Assembly (NCBI GenBank): GCA_902809935.1
Contig: LR778134.1
Coordinates: forward strand, 744,001 to 808,000
Length of the DNA stretch: 64,000 bases
Direction of reading: 5' to 3'
DNA from: Ruminococcaceae bacterium BL-4
GTDB taxonomy: Bacteria > Bacillota > Clostridia > Oscillospirales > Acutalibacteraceae
This document shows positions 50,436 through 58,707 of the stretch, piece by piece. The translations under genes were made by a program, and so were the position numbers. Every line of letters starts with the position of its first letter. Positions within the stretch are counted from its first letter, which is position 1. The notes beneath the pieces were generated by a model. It saw only the letters and a program-made list of their open reading frames with translations. It searched no databases and was not told the origin of the DNA.

Positions 50436-51101
50436 ATGTTGTTTCTTCAAAAGCGTCAGATGGTTTGGCAAAAACGTTTTTATGTTTTTATTGTATTTTA
50501 CGCAGCAATAACATTGGCCGCACAGATTTTTGCTCAAAAGACAGAACAACTGCTGGGACTTTCATATGTGATGATTTTTTCTGCATGGATTTTACCATTC
50601 TTACCCCGTGTTTTTTGCCGAGCATTGCGATTGCCGCGCCTTTATTTAATTGATGTGATTTTTGACAGCTTTTTGATTTTAGCGGTTACTTTTGCCAGCC
50701 TTTTAAATGGATATACACTGATTCCACATTTTGATAAGGTTTTACATACAATTGCGGGATTCCTTTTCGCTGAGGGCGGAATGCTTTTTTATTATTATTT
50801 AAAGCCGAATCATCGACTTGAGAAAACAGATGGAGCGCGCGTTTCATGGGCAGCATTGCTTTCTTCTATGGCATTAGGTCAGCTTTGGGAAATCTATGAG
50901 TTTATAGCTTCTTTGGTCAGCGGCGGAACATACGATCCACAGCTGGTCAAAACGACCGGGGTTACCGATACAATGACAGATATGATTGTTTGTACTTTGG
51001 GAGGCCTTGTAACTGCACTTTTTTGCTGGAGATATTATAAAACAGGGAAAAAGGATTTGATGACGAAAATCCTGCTGGAGTTTGTCGAACCTGCAAATTA
51101 A
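50436..51101 (+). CDS. Multi-helix membrane protein, possibly YjdF/DUF2238-like
   Basis: 221 residues from the ATG after GAGGAG; longer readings would run into the upstream gene. About six helices. HFDKVLHTIAGFLFAEGG and GQLWEIYEFIASL carry His, Asp and Glu inside or beside helices, a pattern seen in DUF2238 (YjdF-like) inner-membrane proteins. The match is only suggestive. Function unknown. A terminator follows at once. Confidence 0.6.
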   Translation: MLFLQKRQMVWQKRFYVFIVFYAAITLAAQIFAQKTEQLLGLSYVMIFSAWILPFLPRVFCRALRLPRLYLIDVIFDSFLILAVTFASLLNGYTLIPHFDKVLHTIAGFLFAEGGMLFYYYLKPNHRLEKTDGARVSWAALLSSMALGQLWEIYEFIASLVSGGTYDPQLVKTTGVTDTMTDMIVCTLGGLVTALFCWRYYKTGKKDLMTKILLEFVEPAN

Positions 51102-51103
51102 AT

Positions 51104-51139
51104 AAAAAAGCACTGAATTATGATCCAGTGCTTTTTTTG
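51104..51139 (+). terminator. Terminator before the Xre-ABC operon
   Basis: AAAAAAGCACTG pairs with CAGTGCTTTTTTT around a 10-base loop, nearly perfect. Confidence 0.9.
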
Positions 51140-51160
51140 ATTAAAAATTTATTTTTACTG

Positions 51161-51209
51161 TTGACAAGTAAACTTGTCCATGATAAGATATAAGACAAGT
51201 AAACTTGTC
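51161..51209 (+). promoter_or_regulatory. Promoter with twin palindromic operators
   Basis: GACAAGTAAACTTGTC occurs twice, at 51163-51178 and 51194-51209. Each is a perfect 7-base dyad around AA; the two start 31 bases apart, three turns of DNA. The first overlaps the -35 box TTGACA (51161-51166) and the second begins 5 bases after the -10 box TAAGAT (51184-51189, 17-base spacer). This is a repressor arrangement. The small Xre protein encoded downstream is the obvious candidate binder. Confidence 0.88.
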
Positions 51210-51230
51210 GTTTTTGATTGGAGGGATACG

Positions 51231-51557
51231 ATGAACCGCGATAAAGTTCTAGAAAAAGTGAAAAATGAGAAAAAACATCATCCTGACGAAAGAGAAATGC
51301 AAATTATGCAGAAAGGAAGCGGAGTTTCAGTTTTTTGCATGCTGGTTTTTGCATTGATTTTGATGATTGTCAAAATTTGCACCAATCAGCCTTGGTATGA
51401 TTTATATAGCCTCATGTTTGTCAGCATAGCTTCCATTCATTTTTATAAAGGAATTAAATTAAAAGAAAAACATGAGCTGGCATATGGTATTTTATTTGGC
51501 GCGCTGGCACTTTTGGCGCTTGGGTCTGCCATTTATGAATATTTGACGATGGGGTGA
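51231..51557 (+). CDS. Small membrane protein of the Xre-ABC operon (DUF6442-like)
   Basis: 108 residues from the ATG giving MNRDKVLEKVKNEKKHHPDE, 7 bases after GGAGG; an earlier ATG (51174) lies inside the promoter. A charged cytoplasmic N-terminus is followed by three helices (about 31-49, 57-70 and 83-103). The layout matches small membrane proteins that travel with short Xre regulators in Firmicutes (DUF6442-like, from memory). Function unknown. Confidence 0.65.
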   Translation: MNRDKVLEKVKNEKKHHPDEREMQIMQKGSGVSVFCMLVFALILMIVKICTNQPWYDLYSLMFVSIASIHFYKGIKLKEKHELAYGILFGALALLALGSAIYEYLTMG

Positions 51558-51561
51558 AAGG

Positions 51562-51873
51562 ATGAAGAGGGAAGAAATTCTAAAAAAGAGTCGGTTGGAA
51601 GATTGCGATGAGGGCAAGGAGTATATAGAAGGACGCGGCAGATATTATGGAGAGATTGTTTTTGCCATTTTAGCAGCAATCTTGATGATTTATAATTTAT
51701 TTCATGGACATACCAACCATCAAGTTTTTACATTGTTCTGGGGATTTTTAGCTGCGGAAGGGTTTGGTAAGTACCGGACGGGAAAATCAAAAGGAGAATT
51801 AATTGTAACGATTTGTGCTGGTGTTGCGTCAATTTGCTATCTGATTTTATCAATTATGTCACCGACACCTTGA
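51562..51873 (+). CDS. Second small membrane protein of the Xre-ABC operon
   Basis: 103 residues. A charged N-terminus (MKREEILKKSRLEDCDEGKE) is followed by three hydrophobic stretches (about 31-45, 53-66 and 81-98). It is similar in design and opening (K/R-x-E/K-V/I-L-x-K) to the gene before it, so it is probably a diverged duplicate. It starts 4 bases after that gene's stop, so the two are coupled. Confidence 0.65.
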   Translation: MKREEILKKSRLEDCDEGKEYIEGRGRYYGEIVFAILAAILMIYNLFHGHTNHQVFTLFWGFLAAEGFGKYRTGKSKGELIVTICAGVASICYLILSIMSPTP

Positions 51874-51891
51874 AAATGAGGTGGATTTATT

Positions 51892-52098
51892 TTGAAAGAA
51901 CAACTTATTTTAAAAAATCATTTAAAAGCGGCGCGTGCGGAAAAGAATCTATCTCAAAGCGAACTTGCCGAGATGGTGGGCGTTTCCAGGCAAACGATCA
52001 GCTCCATTGAGACCGGACAATTTAGTCCTACGGCAAAGCTTGCGCTGGTTCTCTGTGTTGCATTAGACGTAAAATTTGAGGATTTGTTCTATTTTTAG
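51892..52098 (+). CDS. Short Xre/Cro-type regulator
   Basis: 68 residues from a TTG start 7 bases after GAGGTGG. It is nearly all one helix-turn-helix: KAARAEKNLSQSELAEMVGV then SRQTISSIETGQFSPTAKLA. This compact subgroup (YozG-like) has no sensor domain. Its place in the operon behind two palindromic operators suggests it represses its own operon. What relieves repression is unknown. Confidence 0.88.
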   Translation: MKEQLILKNHLKAARAEKNLSQSELAEMVGVSRQTISSIETGQFSPTAKLALVLCVALDVKFEDLFYF

Positions 52099-52134
52099 GA
52101 ATAGACAGCAAACAAAAAAGAAAGAGGGAAAAAG

Positions 52135-52869
52135 ATGCTGGAAGTATCACATCTGACGAAACAGTACAAAAAGTTAAAGGCAAACGATGACATTTCATTT
52201 ACGGTCTATCCGGGGGAAATTGCGGTTTTGATCGGACCAAACGGCGCAGGAAAAAGTACGGCAATCAAGTGTATTGCAGGACTTTTGCGGTTTCATGGGA
52301 ATATTACCGTTTGTGGAAATCCAAATAAAAGCACAGAGGCAAAAAAATATTTTGGATATATTCCGGAGTTACCTGCCCCTATTGAAATGCTTACGGTAGA
52401 GGAGCATATGGAATTTATCGGCAGGGCATACCGGGTAGAAAATTGGAAAGAAAAAACAGATCATTTGTTGGAACGACTTGAGCTTTCCGATAAACGGCAA
52501 AAATTAGGAAAAGAACTTTCAAAAGGCATGCAGCAAAAGCTTTCGATTGCCTGTGCGCTGCTGCCGAGTCCAAAAGTGATTTTACTTGACGAACCGCTGA
52601 TCGGGCTTGATCCGCATGCCATCAAAGAGCTGAAGATGATGATGCAGGAGTTAAGACAAGCGGGCTGCACCATCTTAGTCTCTACGCATATGCTGGACAG
52701 CGTTTCAGAACTTTGGGACCGCGCACTGATTATGATGAATGGAAAAATTGCAGCAATCCGCACCCGGAAAGAAGTCGAAGAGAGCGGAGAAAATTTGGAA
52801 GAGACGTTTTTTCAAATTACGGAAGGAAATCCTCAGGGGCCGCAGGAAGACGAGGAGGAAAAAGCATGA
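52135..52869 (+). CDS. ABC transporter ATP-binding protein
   Basis: 244 residues. Walker A GPNGAGKST, signature LSKGMQQKLS, Walker B VILLDEPLIGLDP and the switch His in VSTHMLD. It is of the drug/bacitracin-export (CcmA/BcrA-like) type. It follows the Xre gene after 36 bases and overlaps the permease gene by 4 bases, so it energises that permease. Confidence 0.93.
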   Translation: MLEVSHLTKQYKKLKANDDISFTVYPGEIAVLIGPNGAGKSTAIKCIAGLLRFHGNITVCGNPNKSTEAKKYFGYIPELPAPIEMLTVEEHMEFIGRAYRVENWKEKTDHLLERLELSDKRQKLGKELSKGMQQKLSIACALLPSPKVILLDEPLIGLDPHAIKELKMMMQELRQAGCTILVSTHMLDSVSELWDRALIMMNGKIAAIRTRKEVEESGENLEETFFQITEGNPQGPQEDEEEKA

Positions 52870-54476
52870 ATGCCATTGGATACCTAATGCGCAAAGAGAT
52901 CAAAAACAGCCTCAAGGAATTGCTGCATAAGCCAGCCAAGCTGGTTTTATACATAGTGATTACAGCATTCTTTGTCTTTATGCTGGTCATGGGGGCATTT
53001 TCTGCATCAGAGCGTCAGCGTGCAATGGATATTCGTTATTTGCAGGCAGGCTACCTAGCCCTTTTGATTTTCTTTTTGTGCAGTAATCTTTATGCCGGTT
53101 TACAGCGGGGGGCAACCTTTTTTTCGATGAGCGATGTCAACTATTTGTTTGTTTCGCCGTTGAGTTCAAAGCGGATTTTAATTTATGGATTGATTAAACA
53201 AATGGGCAGCACAATTATTACGATGCTGTTTTTGGTTTGTTATTCTGCAACGCTGATGCAGAACTTTTCAATTTCCACAGCTGATATGTTGTTAATGATT
53301 TTTGGCGTGATCTTAGTGGCGTTTAGTACGCAGGTGCTTTCGCTGCTGCTTTACAGCGTGACCAATCAAGATGACCGTAAGGTGCAGATTGCGCGGGGAT
53401 TTATTACGATGATTCCGGTTTGTGCAGTGTTGATTTTGCTCTTTGCTTATTGGCAGAGCGGATTTTCACTGGATGCTATGCTCACAGCGATGGCAGGCCC
53501 ACAAATAGAATGGCTTCCGATAGCGGGCTGGATTAAAGGTGCAATTTTTGCATTGATGGGAAAGAACTTTTTTCGGGCTTTGATTTTAATTGGTGTTTTT
53601 GTACTGGCTTTACTGGGAATCATTATCGCGTTTATTAAAAGTGATGCAGATTATTACGAAGACGTGCTCGATATGACCGAGCATAATTATGCGATTCAGC
53701 GTGCAGCAAAATCAGGGCGTACTTCTGCGAATGCTGCTCTGCGCAGCCGAAAAATTCGTGTCAATAAAACCGGCCTCAATGGCGGTTGGGGAGCAAGTGC
53801 CTTCTTTTATAAGCATGTTTTGGAAATACGTCGTAAGGATAGACTGCCTTTTGTCGGAAAATCAACTTTTGCCTGCTTAGCAATTTGTCTTGTAGTCAGC
53901 AAAATCGTTGAGATAAATTTTGGCGGAGAAGAAGACATGTCGCCCGGGACATTAATGATGATCTGCTTGATTATCGCGGGATATGTGGAATATTTTATGC
54001 AGGTTTCGGGTCCTTGGACTTTGGAACTTATAAAACCATACATTTATTTGGTGCCGGAAAAACCATTTAAAAAACTTCTTTGGGCGGTGCTCTCATCGAT
54101 TATCAAACCGTTTGTAGATGGAGTGATCCTTTTTACCGTAATGTGTGTTGTCCTTCGGGGCAATCCGCTCACTGCGATTTCTTGTGCACTTTGCCTCGGT
54201 ACCTTAGGAATGGCCTTTATTTCTGTTTCTGTTTTGTCTGAGCGCCTTTTTGGGCGTGTACAAAATAAGGGCTTGGTCTTGATCTTTTATTTGCTGGTCA
54301 TGATGATCATTGTTTTGCCGGGAGTCATTGCCAGTGGATATCTTGTATCACAATTTCTGCCCAAGATCCCAGGTTGGGTTTGTGGGCTGCCTGCAATTCT
54401 TTGGAATGCTGTTGCTAGTATCGGTATTTTTGCCGCTTGCAGAAACATTTTGGAGAATACAGAACTGGAACTTTAA
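52866..54476 (+). CDS. ABC exporter permease
   Basis: 536 residues from the ATG overlapping the ATPase stop (ATGA). About 12 helices in two groups with a charged middle (about 265-335). It fits the large putative ABC exporter family (PF16962-like) of Firmicutes. Substrate unknown: such Xre-controlled exporters are often linked to antimicrobial peptide or cell-envelope stress, which here is inference only. Confidence 0.8.
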   Translation: MNAIGYLMRKEIKNSLKELLHKPAKLVLYIVITAFFVFMLVMGAFSASERQRAMDIRYLQAGYLALLIFFLCSNLYAGLQRGATFFSMSDVNYLFVSPLSSKRILIYGLIKQMGSTIITMLFLVCYSATLMQNFSISTADMLLMIFGVILVAFSTQVLSLLLYSVTNQDDRKVQIARGFITMIPVCAVLILLFAYWQSGFSLDAMLTAMAGPQIEWLPIAGWIKGAIFALMGKNFFRALILIGVFVLALLGIIIAFIKSDADYYEDVLDMTEHNYAIQRAAKSGRTSANAALRSRKIRVNKTGLNGGWGASAFFYKHVLEIRRKDRLPFVGKSTFACLAICLVVSKIVEINFGGEEDMSPGTLMMICLIIAGYVEYFMQVSGPWTLELIKPYIYLVPEKPFKKLLWAVLSSIIKPFVDGVILFTVMCVVLRGNPLTAISCALCLGTLGMAFISVSVLSERLFGRVQNKGLVLIFYLLVMMIIVLPGVIASGYLVSQFLPKIPGWVCGLPAILWNAVASIGIFAACRNILENTELEL

Positions 54477-54504
54477 AAAAAGTCAAAAAAAATTGAAAAA
54501 AGGC

Positions 54505-54533
54505 TTGCATTTTCGGAATGGGTATGGTATTAT
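54505..54533 (+). promoter_or_regulatory. Separate 5S rRNA promoter
   Basis: TTGCAT (54505-54510) and TATTAT (54528-54533) with a 17-base spacer, behind an A-rich stretch (54478-54500). The layout mirrors the 16S promoter, which shares GGTATTATA at the -10. Confidence 0.85.
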
Positions 54534-54559
54534 AAACAAGTCGTCAGGAAATGACATTA

Positions 54560-54676
<117 letters not shown>

Positions 54677-54683
54677 CTTTAAA

Positions 54684-54713
54684 GCAGCCACCCAATAGGG
54701 TGGTTGTTTTTTT
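54684..54713 (+). terminator. Terminator of the 5S gene
   Basis: CAGCCACCC pairs with GGGTGGTTG, followed by seven T. Confidence 0.9.
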
Positions 54714-54777
54714 ACAAATGCCGCTTTAACGAGTCTAAGCTTTAAATCATAAAATCTTAAGAGAGAGGCGATTTTAA

Positions 54778-55791
54778 ATGATTATTTTAATGAAAAAGGG
54801 CTGCACGAATGATCAAGTTCAAAAAGTGATTGCAGTTTTAAAAAACAAAGGGTTAGGAGCAAACCTTTCTACCGGAAGTCAGGCAACGATTATTGGCGTT
54901 CTGGGAGATAAAAGCCGCTTGGAGACTGAAAATTTGGAATTGATGGACGGAGTAGAAAAATGTGTTCCGATTATGCATAGCTATAAGCTTGCGAGTCGTG
55001 AGATGGTCCCGGAAGGACGTAAAGTAAAGATAAAAAATGTAATAATCGGCGGAAAAGAGCTAGTGATGATGGCAGGCCCCTGTGCAGTGGAAAGTGAACA
55101 ACAGATTATAGCGGCAGCACAGGGCGTTAAAAAAGCTGGTGCGCAGTTTTTACGTGGTGGTGCATATAAGCCAAGAACAAGCCCATATGCGTTTCAAGGG
55201 CTGGAAGATGAAGGATATCGCCTCCTTCGTAAAGCTGCAGATGAAACGGGTCTTCTTGTAATCAGTGAAGTAACCGATTATGAACAAATCGACGTTGCGG
55301 GAAAATATTGTGATATGCTGCAGGTGGGAGCCCGGAATATGCAAAATTTCCGCCTTTTGCGGGAACTTGGACGCAGCGGGCTACCGGTACTTTTAAAGCG
55401 TGGAATGGCCTCTACAATCGAAGAGTGGCTGGATGCTGCCGAGTATATTTTGAGCGAAGGCAATTCAAATGTCGTCCTCTGTGAGCGTGGAATTCGTACG
55501 TTTGAGACAGCGACCCGCAATACGTTAGATGTCTCTGCCGTGCCGGTAGTAAAAGAGCGCAGCAGCTTGCCAATTATCATAGATCCTTCTCATGCGGCCG
55601 GCAAGCAGCGCTATGTGGAGCCTTTGGCTTTAGCCGGTATTGCTGCGGGAGCGGATGGACTGATTGTAGAAGTACATCCTGAGCCCAAAAAAGCGATGAG
55701 TGATGCGGCGCAGCAGCTGACATTTGAACAGTATGCAGCACTTTTTCAGCATGCTGAAAAAGTGGCTGAAGCGATTGGACGTACCCTTTAA
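54778..55791 (+). CDS. aroF: 3-deoxy-7-phosphoheptulonate (DAHP) synthase
   Basis: First step of aromatic amino acid synthesis, joining PEP and erythrose 4-phosphate. 337 residues of the AroA-beta/AroF type: an N-terminal ferredoxin-like regulatory domain (about 1-70) then a TIM barrel. Active-site stretches are MMAGPCAVES, RGGAYKPRTSPYAFQG, KRGMAST and IIDPSHAAGKQ. It is a single gene, with no other aro gene beside it and no T-box in the short leader. Confidence 0.95.
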   Translation: MIILMKKGCTNDQVQKVIAVLKNKGLGANLSTGSQATIIGVLGDKSRLETENLELMDGVEKCVPIMHSYKLASREMVPEGRKVKIKNVIIGGKELVMMAGPCAVESEQQIIAAAQGVKKAGAQFLRGGAYKPRTSPYAFQGLEDEGYRLLRKAADETGLLVISEVTDYEQIDVAGKYCDMLQVGARNMQNFRLLRELGRSGLPVLLKRGMASTIEEWLDAAEYILSEGNSNVVLCERGIRTFETATRNTLDVSAVPVVKERSSLPIIIDPSHAAGKQRYVEPLALAGIAAGADGLIVEVHPEPKKAMSDAAQQLTFEQYAALFQHAEKVAEAIGRTL

Positions 55792-55812
55792 TGAATTAAT
55801 GATACAGAATAC

Positions 55813-55847
55813 AAAAAGGCCCGGATCTTTTAAATCCGGGCCTTTTT
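55813..55847. terminator. Bidirectional terminator, aroF / bioY
   Basis: AAAAAGGCCCGGAT pairs perfectly with ATCCGGGCCTTTTT around a short loop, between convergent genes. Confidence 0.93.
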
Positions 55848-55866
55848 GCCGTTGCAATTTTGTATA

Positions 55867-56424
55867 TCAAGCAAATAGTTGTTTTTGTTTAGAAAGAGCT
55901 TTTATTAATGCCTGCGCCAAAAATCCGCAGAAAGCAATCTTAACCAAATCAAACGGAATAAACGGCAAAACAGTTAGACTCAATGATTTTATCAGATCGA
56001 CATGGCCTACAAAGCAGAACCAGATAGAGCCGCCTATGTAGCAAACGACCAGAGAAATAAACATTGCCAGCATATAGTGAAGCGGATTGCGTTCTGAAAA
56101 TTTTTCCAAGATTGCCGCGACAATCAGCGCCATAATCGGATAAACCAAAATATAGCCTCCGGTTGGACCTGCCAGAACGCCTAATCCACCAGAAAATTTT
56201 CCGAAAATCGGGATTCCAATCCCACCGAGCAAAATATAAGCAATCTGAGAGTAAACAGCCCAGCGCTTTGGCAAAAGAACACCCGTCATGTAAACGGCAC
56301 AGAGAGACAATGTGATCTGTACTGGAGTGAATGGTAGAATTACGATTAGCTGTGCACATACAGCCGTTAAAGCGACGCAAAGTCCTGATACAACCATCAG
56401 ATAAGTGTGATTTTTGATTTTCAT
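55867..56424 (-). CDS. bioY: Biotin transporter BioY (copy 1)
   Basis: 185 residues from the ATG 8 bases after AGGAG; an ATG at 56442 precedes that site. About six helices. It is an ECF-type substrate-binding (S) component for biotin: LPFTPVQITLSLCAVYMTG, GGLGVLAGPTGGYILVYP and LPFIPFDLVKIAFCGF are the family's conserved stretches. It needs an ECF energising module not present in this window, or works alone. A BirA-type operator lies 50-80 bases upstream. Confidence 0.92.
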   Translation of the reverse strand: MKIKNHTYLMVVSGLCVALTAVCAQLIVILPFTPVQITLSLCAVYMTGVLLPKRWAVYSQIAYILLGGIGIPIFGKFSGGLGVLAGPTGGYILVYPIMALIVAAILEKFSERNPLHYMLAMFISLVVCYIGGSIWFCFVGHVDLIKSLSLTVLPFIPFDLVKIAFCGFLAQALIKALSKQKQLFA

Positions 56425-56451
56425 ATTGATTCTCCTGTTCAAACAATTTTT

Positions 56452-56506
56452 AGCATAGATGTATTTTACCTTATTGTCAACTATATTTTATAAATTAGTT
56501 AACAAT
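56452..56506 (-). promoter_or_regulatory. BirA-type operator and promoter of bioY copy 1
   Basis: TTGTCAACTA (56475-56484) and TAGTTAACAA (56497-56506) form an inverted repeat with a 12-base spacer, matching BirA biotin operators. On the minus strand TTGACA within the first half-site and TATGCT 18 bases on make a plausible promoter. Confidence 0.8.
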
Positions 56507-56510
56507 AAAA

Positions 56511-57479
56511 TTATGAACGGATTGTGTGATAGCCTGCTTTTTCGGCTAAGGAAAAGTCATCTTTAGGACTGATTCCATAAGTAGTCAGCATATCGCCGGA
56601 AATGGCGGCATTTAACCCGCTTTCCATCAGGGCAAGTCCTTTGTCGGGAAACAGAGCGCGGCCTCCTGCCATACGAATTTGTTTTTTAGGAAGTAGAAAG
56701 CGAAAAATTGCAGCGGTACGGCGAATCTCATCATAAGGGAGTGTCGGACAGTTTTCCAAAGGCGTTCCCGGAATCGGATTTAATACATTCATTGGAACAG
56801 AATCGACGCCTAATTCCCGCAGAGTCAATGCCATGTCAATATGGTCTTCCATGGTCTCTCCCATTCCGAGAATTCCACCGCTGCAGAGCTGTAAGCCAGC
56901 CTCTTTTGCCCAGCGAAGGGTTTGTAATTTTTCATCATAAGTGTGAGTGGAACAGATAGACGGAAAAAAGCGGCGCGAGGTTTCCAGATTGCAGTGATAG
57001 CGGGTTACTCCGGCCGCTTTCAGCTTTTTGAGCTGTGGGAGGGTGAGCAATCCGTTAGAAGAACAAAGCCCAATAGGGCATAATTTACGAATTGCAGAAA
57101 AGCCTTCACAAACTTCGTCAACTTCTTGATCGGTGAGCGCTCGGCCGGAGGTGACAATCGAAAAGCGTCGGATTCCCTGCTGATAGTTATTGAGAGCACT
57201 TTTGGCCATTTCTTCCGGAGGAAGAACGCCGTAGATGTCGGCACCTGTATGAAAACGACAGGATTGCGCACAGTAAGCACAGTCTTCACTACAGCTTCCG
57301 CTTTTTCCGTTGATAATGGTGCAAAGGTGAAAAGAAGTTCCACAAAGCTTTTGCTGTAGTTCTCTTGCAGCACTTGTGAGTTCCTCTAAAGGGGCTTCTA
57401 TTAATTCTAGTGCCTCTTTGCGGCAGACTTCTGGGCCATCGCTTAAGAGACGGTTTTTTAAATTGCAAATGAGTTCCAT
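56511..57479 (-). CDS. bioB: Biotin synthase
   Basis: Radical SAM enzyme that inserts sulfur into dethiobiotin. 322 residues. The 4Fe-4S cluster motif is CSEDCAYC (CxxxCxxC) near residue 62-69, followed by the auxiliary-cluster context CNLETSRRFFP and the late RMAGGRALFPDKG. No bioA, bioD or bioF is present in the window. Divergent from the second bioY across a shared BirA-type operator. Confidence 0.94.
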   Translation of the reverse strand: MELICNLKNRLLSDGPEVCRKEALELIEAPLEELTSAARELQQKLCGTSFHLCTIINGKSGSCSEDCAYCAQSCRFHTGADIYGVLPPEEMAKSALNNYQQGIRRFSIVTSGRALTDQEVDEVCEGFSAIRKLCPIGLCSSNGLLTLPQLKKLKAAGVTRYHCNLETSRRFFPSICSTHTYDEKLQTLRWAKEAGLQLCSGGILGMGETMEDHIDMALTLRELGVDSVPMNVLNPIPGTPLENCPTLPYDEIRRTAAIFRFLLPKKQIRMAGGRALFPDKGLALMESGLNAAISGDMLTTYGISPKDDFSLAEKAGYHTIRS

Positions 57480-57518
57480 TTAAATCCAACCTTTCTGTCT
57501 TGCAAAATCATGATTTTT

Positions 57519-57593
57519 ATTATAAGACAGAAAAATTAATTGTCAACTATATTTTTAATATTTGTTGACAATTAAAACAGGAAAGATTATAAT
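57519..57593. promoter_or_regulatory. Shared BirA-type operator and divergent promoters, bioB / bioY
   Basis: TTAATTGTCAAC (57536-57547) and GTTGACAATTAA (57564-57575) are perfect 12-base arms with a 16-base spacer. Each arm contains a TTGACA -35 box. Leftward: TTGACA at 57541-57546 and TATAAT at 57519-57524 (16-base spacer). Rightward: TTGACA at 57565-57570 and TATAAT at 57588-57593 (17-base spacer). Biotin-loaded BirA would shut both promoters at once. Confidence 0.9.
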
Positions 57594-57624
57594 AAAATTG
57601 CTTTTTAAGAGGGGGAAGATCAGG

Positions 57625-58197
57625 ATGAAAGAGTCCACCAAAAATTTAGTTTTCTGCGCAATGTGTGCGGCGATTACCTGTGTGTTGGCGCCGCTTTCGA
57701 TTCCGATGCCGAGTGGAGTACCGATTTCTTTGGCTACTTTTTCCGTTATGTTGGCGGGAGTTTTGCTGGGGGTAAAATATGGGACTTTGAGTCAGCTTGT
57801 GTATCTGATTCTCGGTGCAGTCGGATTGCCGGTCTTTGCGGGATACAGTTCCGGGGTAGCGGCGCTTGTAGGTCCTACGGGAGGATACCTGATAGGATAT
57901 CTTGCGCTGGTTGCGCTGAGCGGGGTGCTTTATGAGCACTTTGGAAAGAATGCACAAGGCAGAAAAAAAGTGATAGCAATGGTGCTGAGCATGATTTTAG
58001 GGACAATCGTGCTGTATGCGTTTGGAACAGCTTGGTTTGTTGTTGTTACCCATACGTCGCCGCTTTCCGCTTTAATACTTTGTGTTGTGCCGTTTTTGCC
58101 TGGCGATGCCATTAAAATTGCGGCAGTAGCAGTTCTAGTTCCACAGTTGGAAAAGGCGCTTAAAAGAATCAGTCCGCGTTGTAATCCGGCGGCTTAA
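57625..58197 (+). CDS. bioY: Biotin transporter BioY (copy 2)
   Basis: 190 residues from the ATG after GGGGGAAGATCAGG; upstream in-frame ATG (57562) lies inside the operator. It has the same conserved stretches as copy 1 (PSGVPISLATFSVMLAGV, VAALVGPTGGYLIGYLA, PFLPGDAIKIAAVAVL) but is clearly divergent. S component for biotin uptake. It is followed by DUF1284 almost without a gap. Confidence 0.92.
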   Translation: MKESTKNLVFCAMCAAITCVLAPLSIPMPSGVPISLATFSVMLAGVLLGVKYGTLSQLVYLILGAVGLPVFAGYSSGVAALVGPTGGYLIGYLALVALSGVLYEHFGKNAQGRKKVIAMVLSMILGTIVLYAFGTAWFVVVTHTSPLSALILCVVPFLPGDAIKIAAVAVLVPQLEKALKRISPRCNPAA

Positions 58198-58198
58198 A

Positions 58199-58588
58199 AT
58201 GTATTTACGGCCACACCATGGGCTGTGTCTTCTGAATTTTGTTGGGGAAGGCTACAGCGGTGAATTTACGAACAATATGAACCGAACAGCAGCGCTGCTT
58301 AAAGCGCACCCGGAAACGCGGATCGAGATTGCAGAGGGAGCAGATGATCTTTGCAAGAATTGTCCACACCGAAAGGGCAGCCGCTGTGAATCTGATCATC
58401 CGTTGCTGTTTGATCAACTGGTTCTCAAAGAAATAAAACTTTCTCCTGGAGAAAAACTGACATGGAAAGAATTTTCTGATCAGACAAGGGAACTTGCTCT
58501 TAACCGTCTGGAAGAATTTTGTCCGGGGTGTCAATGGCTGGAGCTTTGTAAAAAGGTTTCAGCGGCGCATAGAGAAAAAAGATTATAA
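58199..58588 (+). CDS. DUF1284 protein
   Basis: 129 residues. Opens YLRPHHGLCLLNFVGEGYS, the DUF1284 signature, and has cysteines spaced as CKNCPHRKGSRC and CPGCQWLELC that could bind metal or an Fe-S cluster. It starts 2 bases after the bioY stop, so it is in the biotin transcript. Function of the family unknown. Its co-expression with biotin uptake is a clue at most. Confidence 0.82.
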   Translation: MYLRPHHGLCLLNFVGEGYSGEFTNNMNRTAALLKAHPETRIEIAEGADDLCKNCPHRKGSRCESDHPLLFDQLVLKEIKLSPGEKLTWKEFSDQTRELALNRLEEFCPGCQWLELCKKVSAAHREKRL

Positions 58589-58610
58589 ATTGAACGAATT
58601 TCAATTAAAT

Positions 58611-58654
58611 AAAAAGCTCCGGCGTTGTAATAAAACAACGTCGGAGCTTTTTTT
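58611..58654. terminator. Bidirectional terminator, DUF1284 / ktrB
   Basis: AAAAAGCTCCGGCGTTGT pairs with ACAACGTCGGAGCTTTTTTT around a short loop. Confidence 0.9.
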
Positions 58655-58707
58655 AAAGAATCAGCAGGGAGAAAAGAAGTTTGTTTTGCTGATTTTAAAA
58701 GTTCAAT

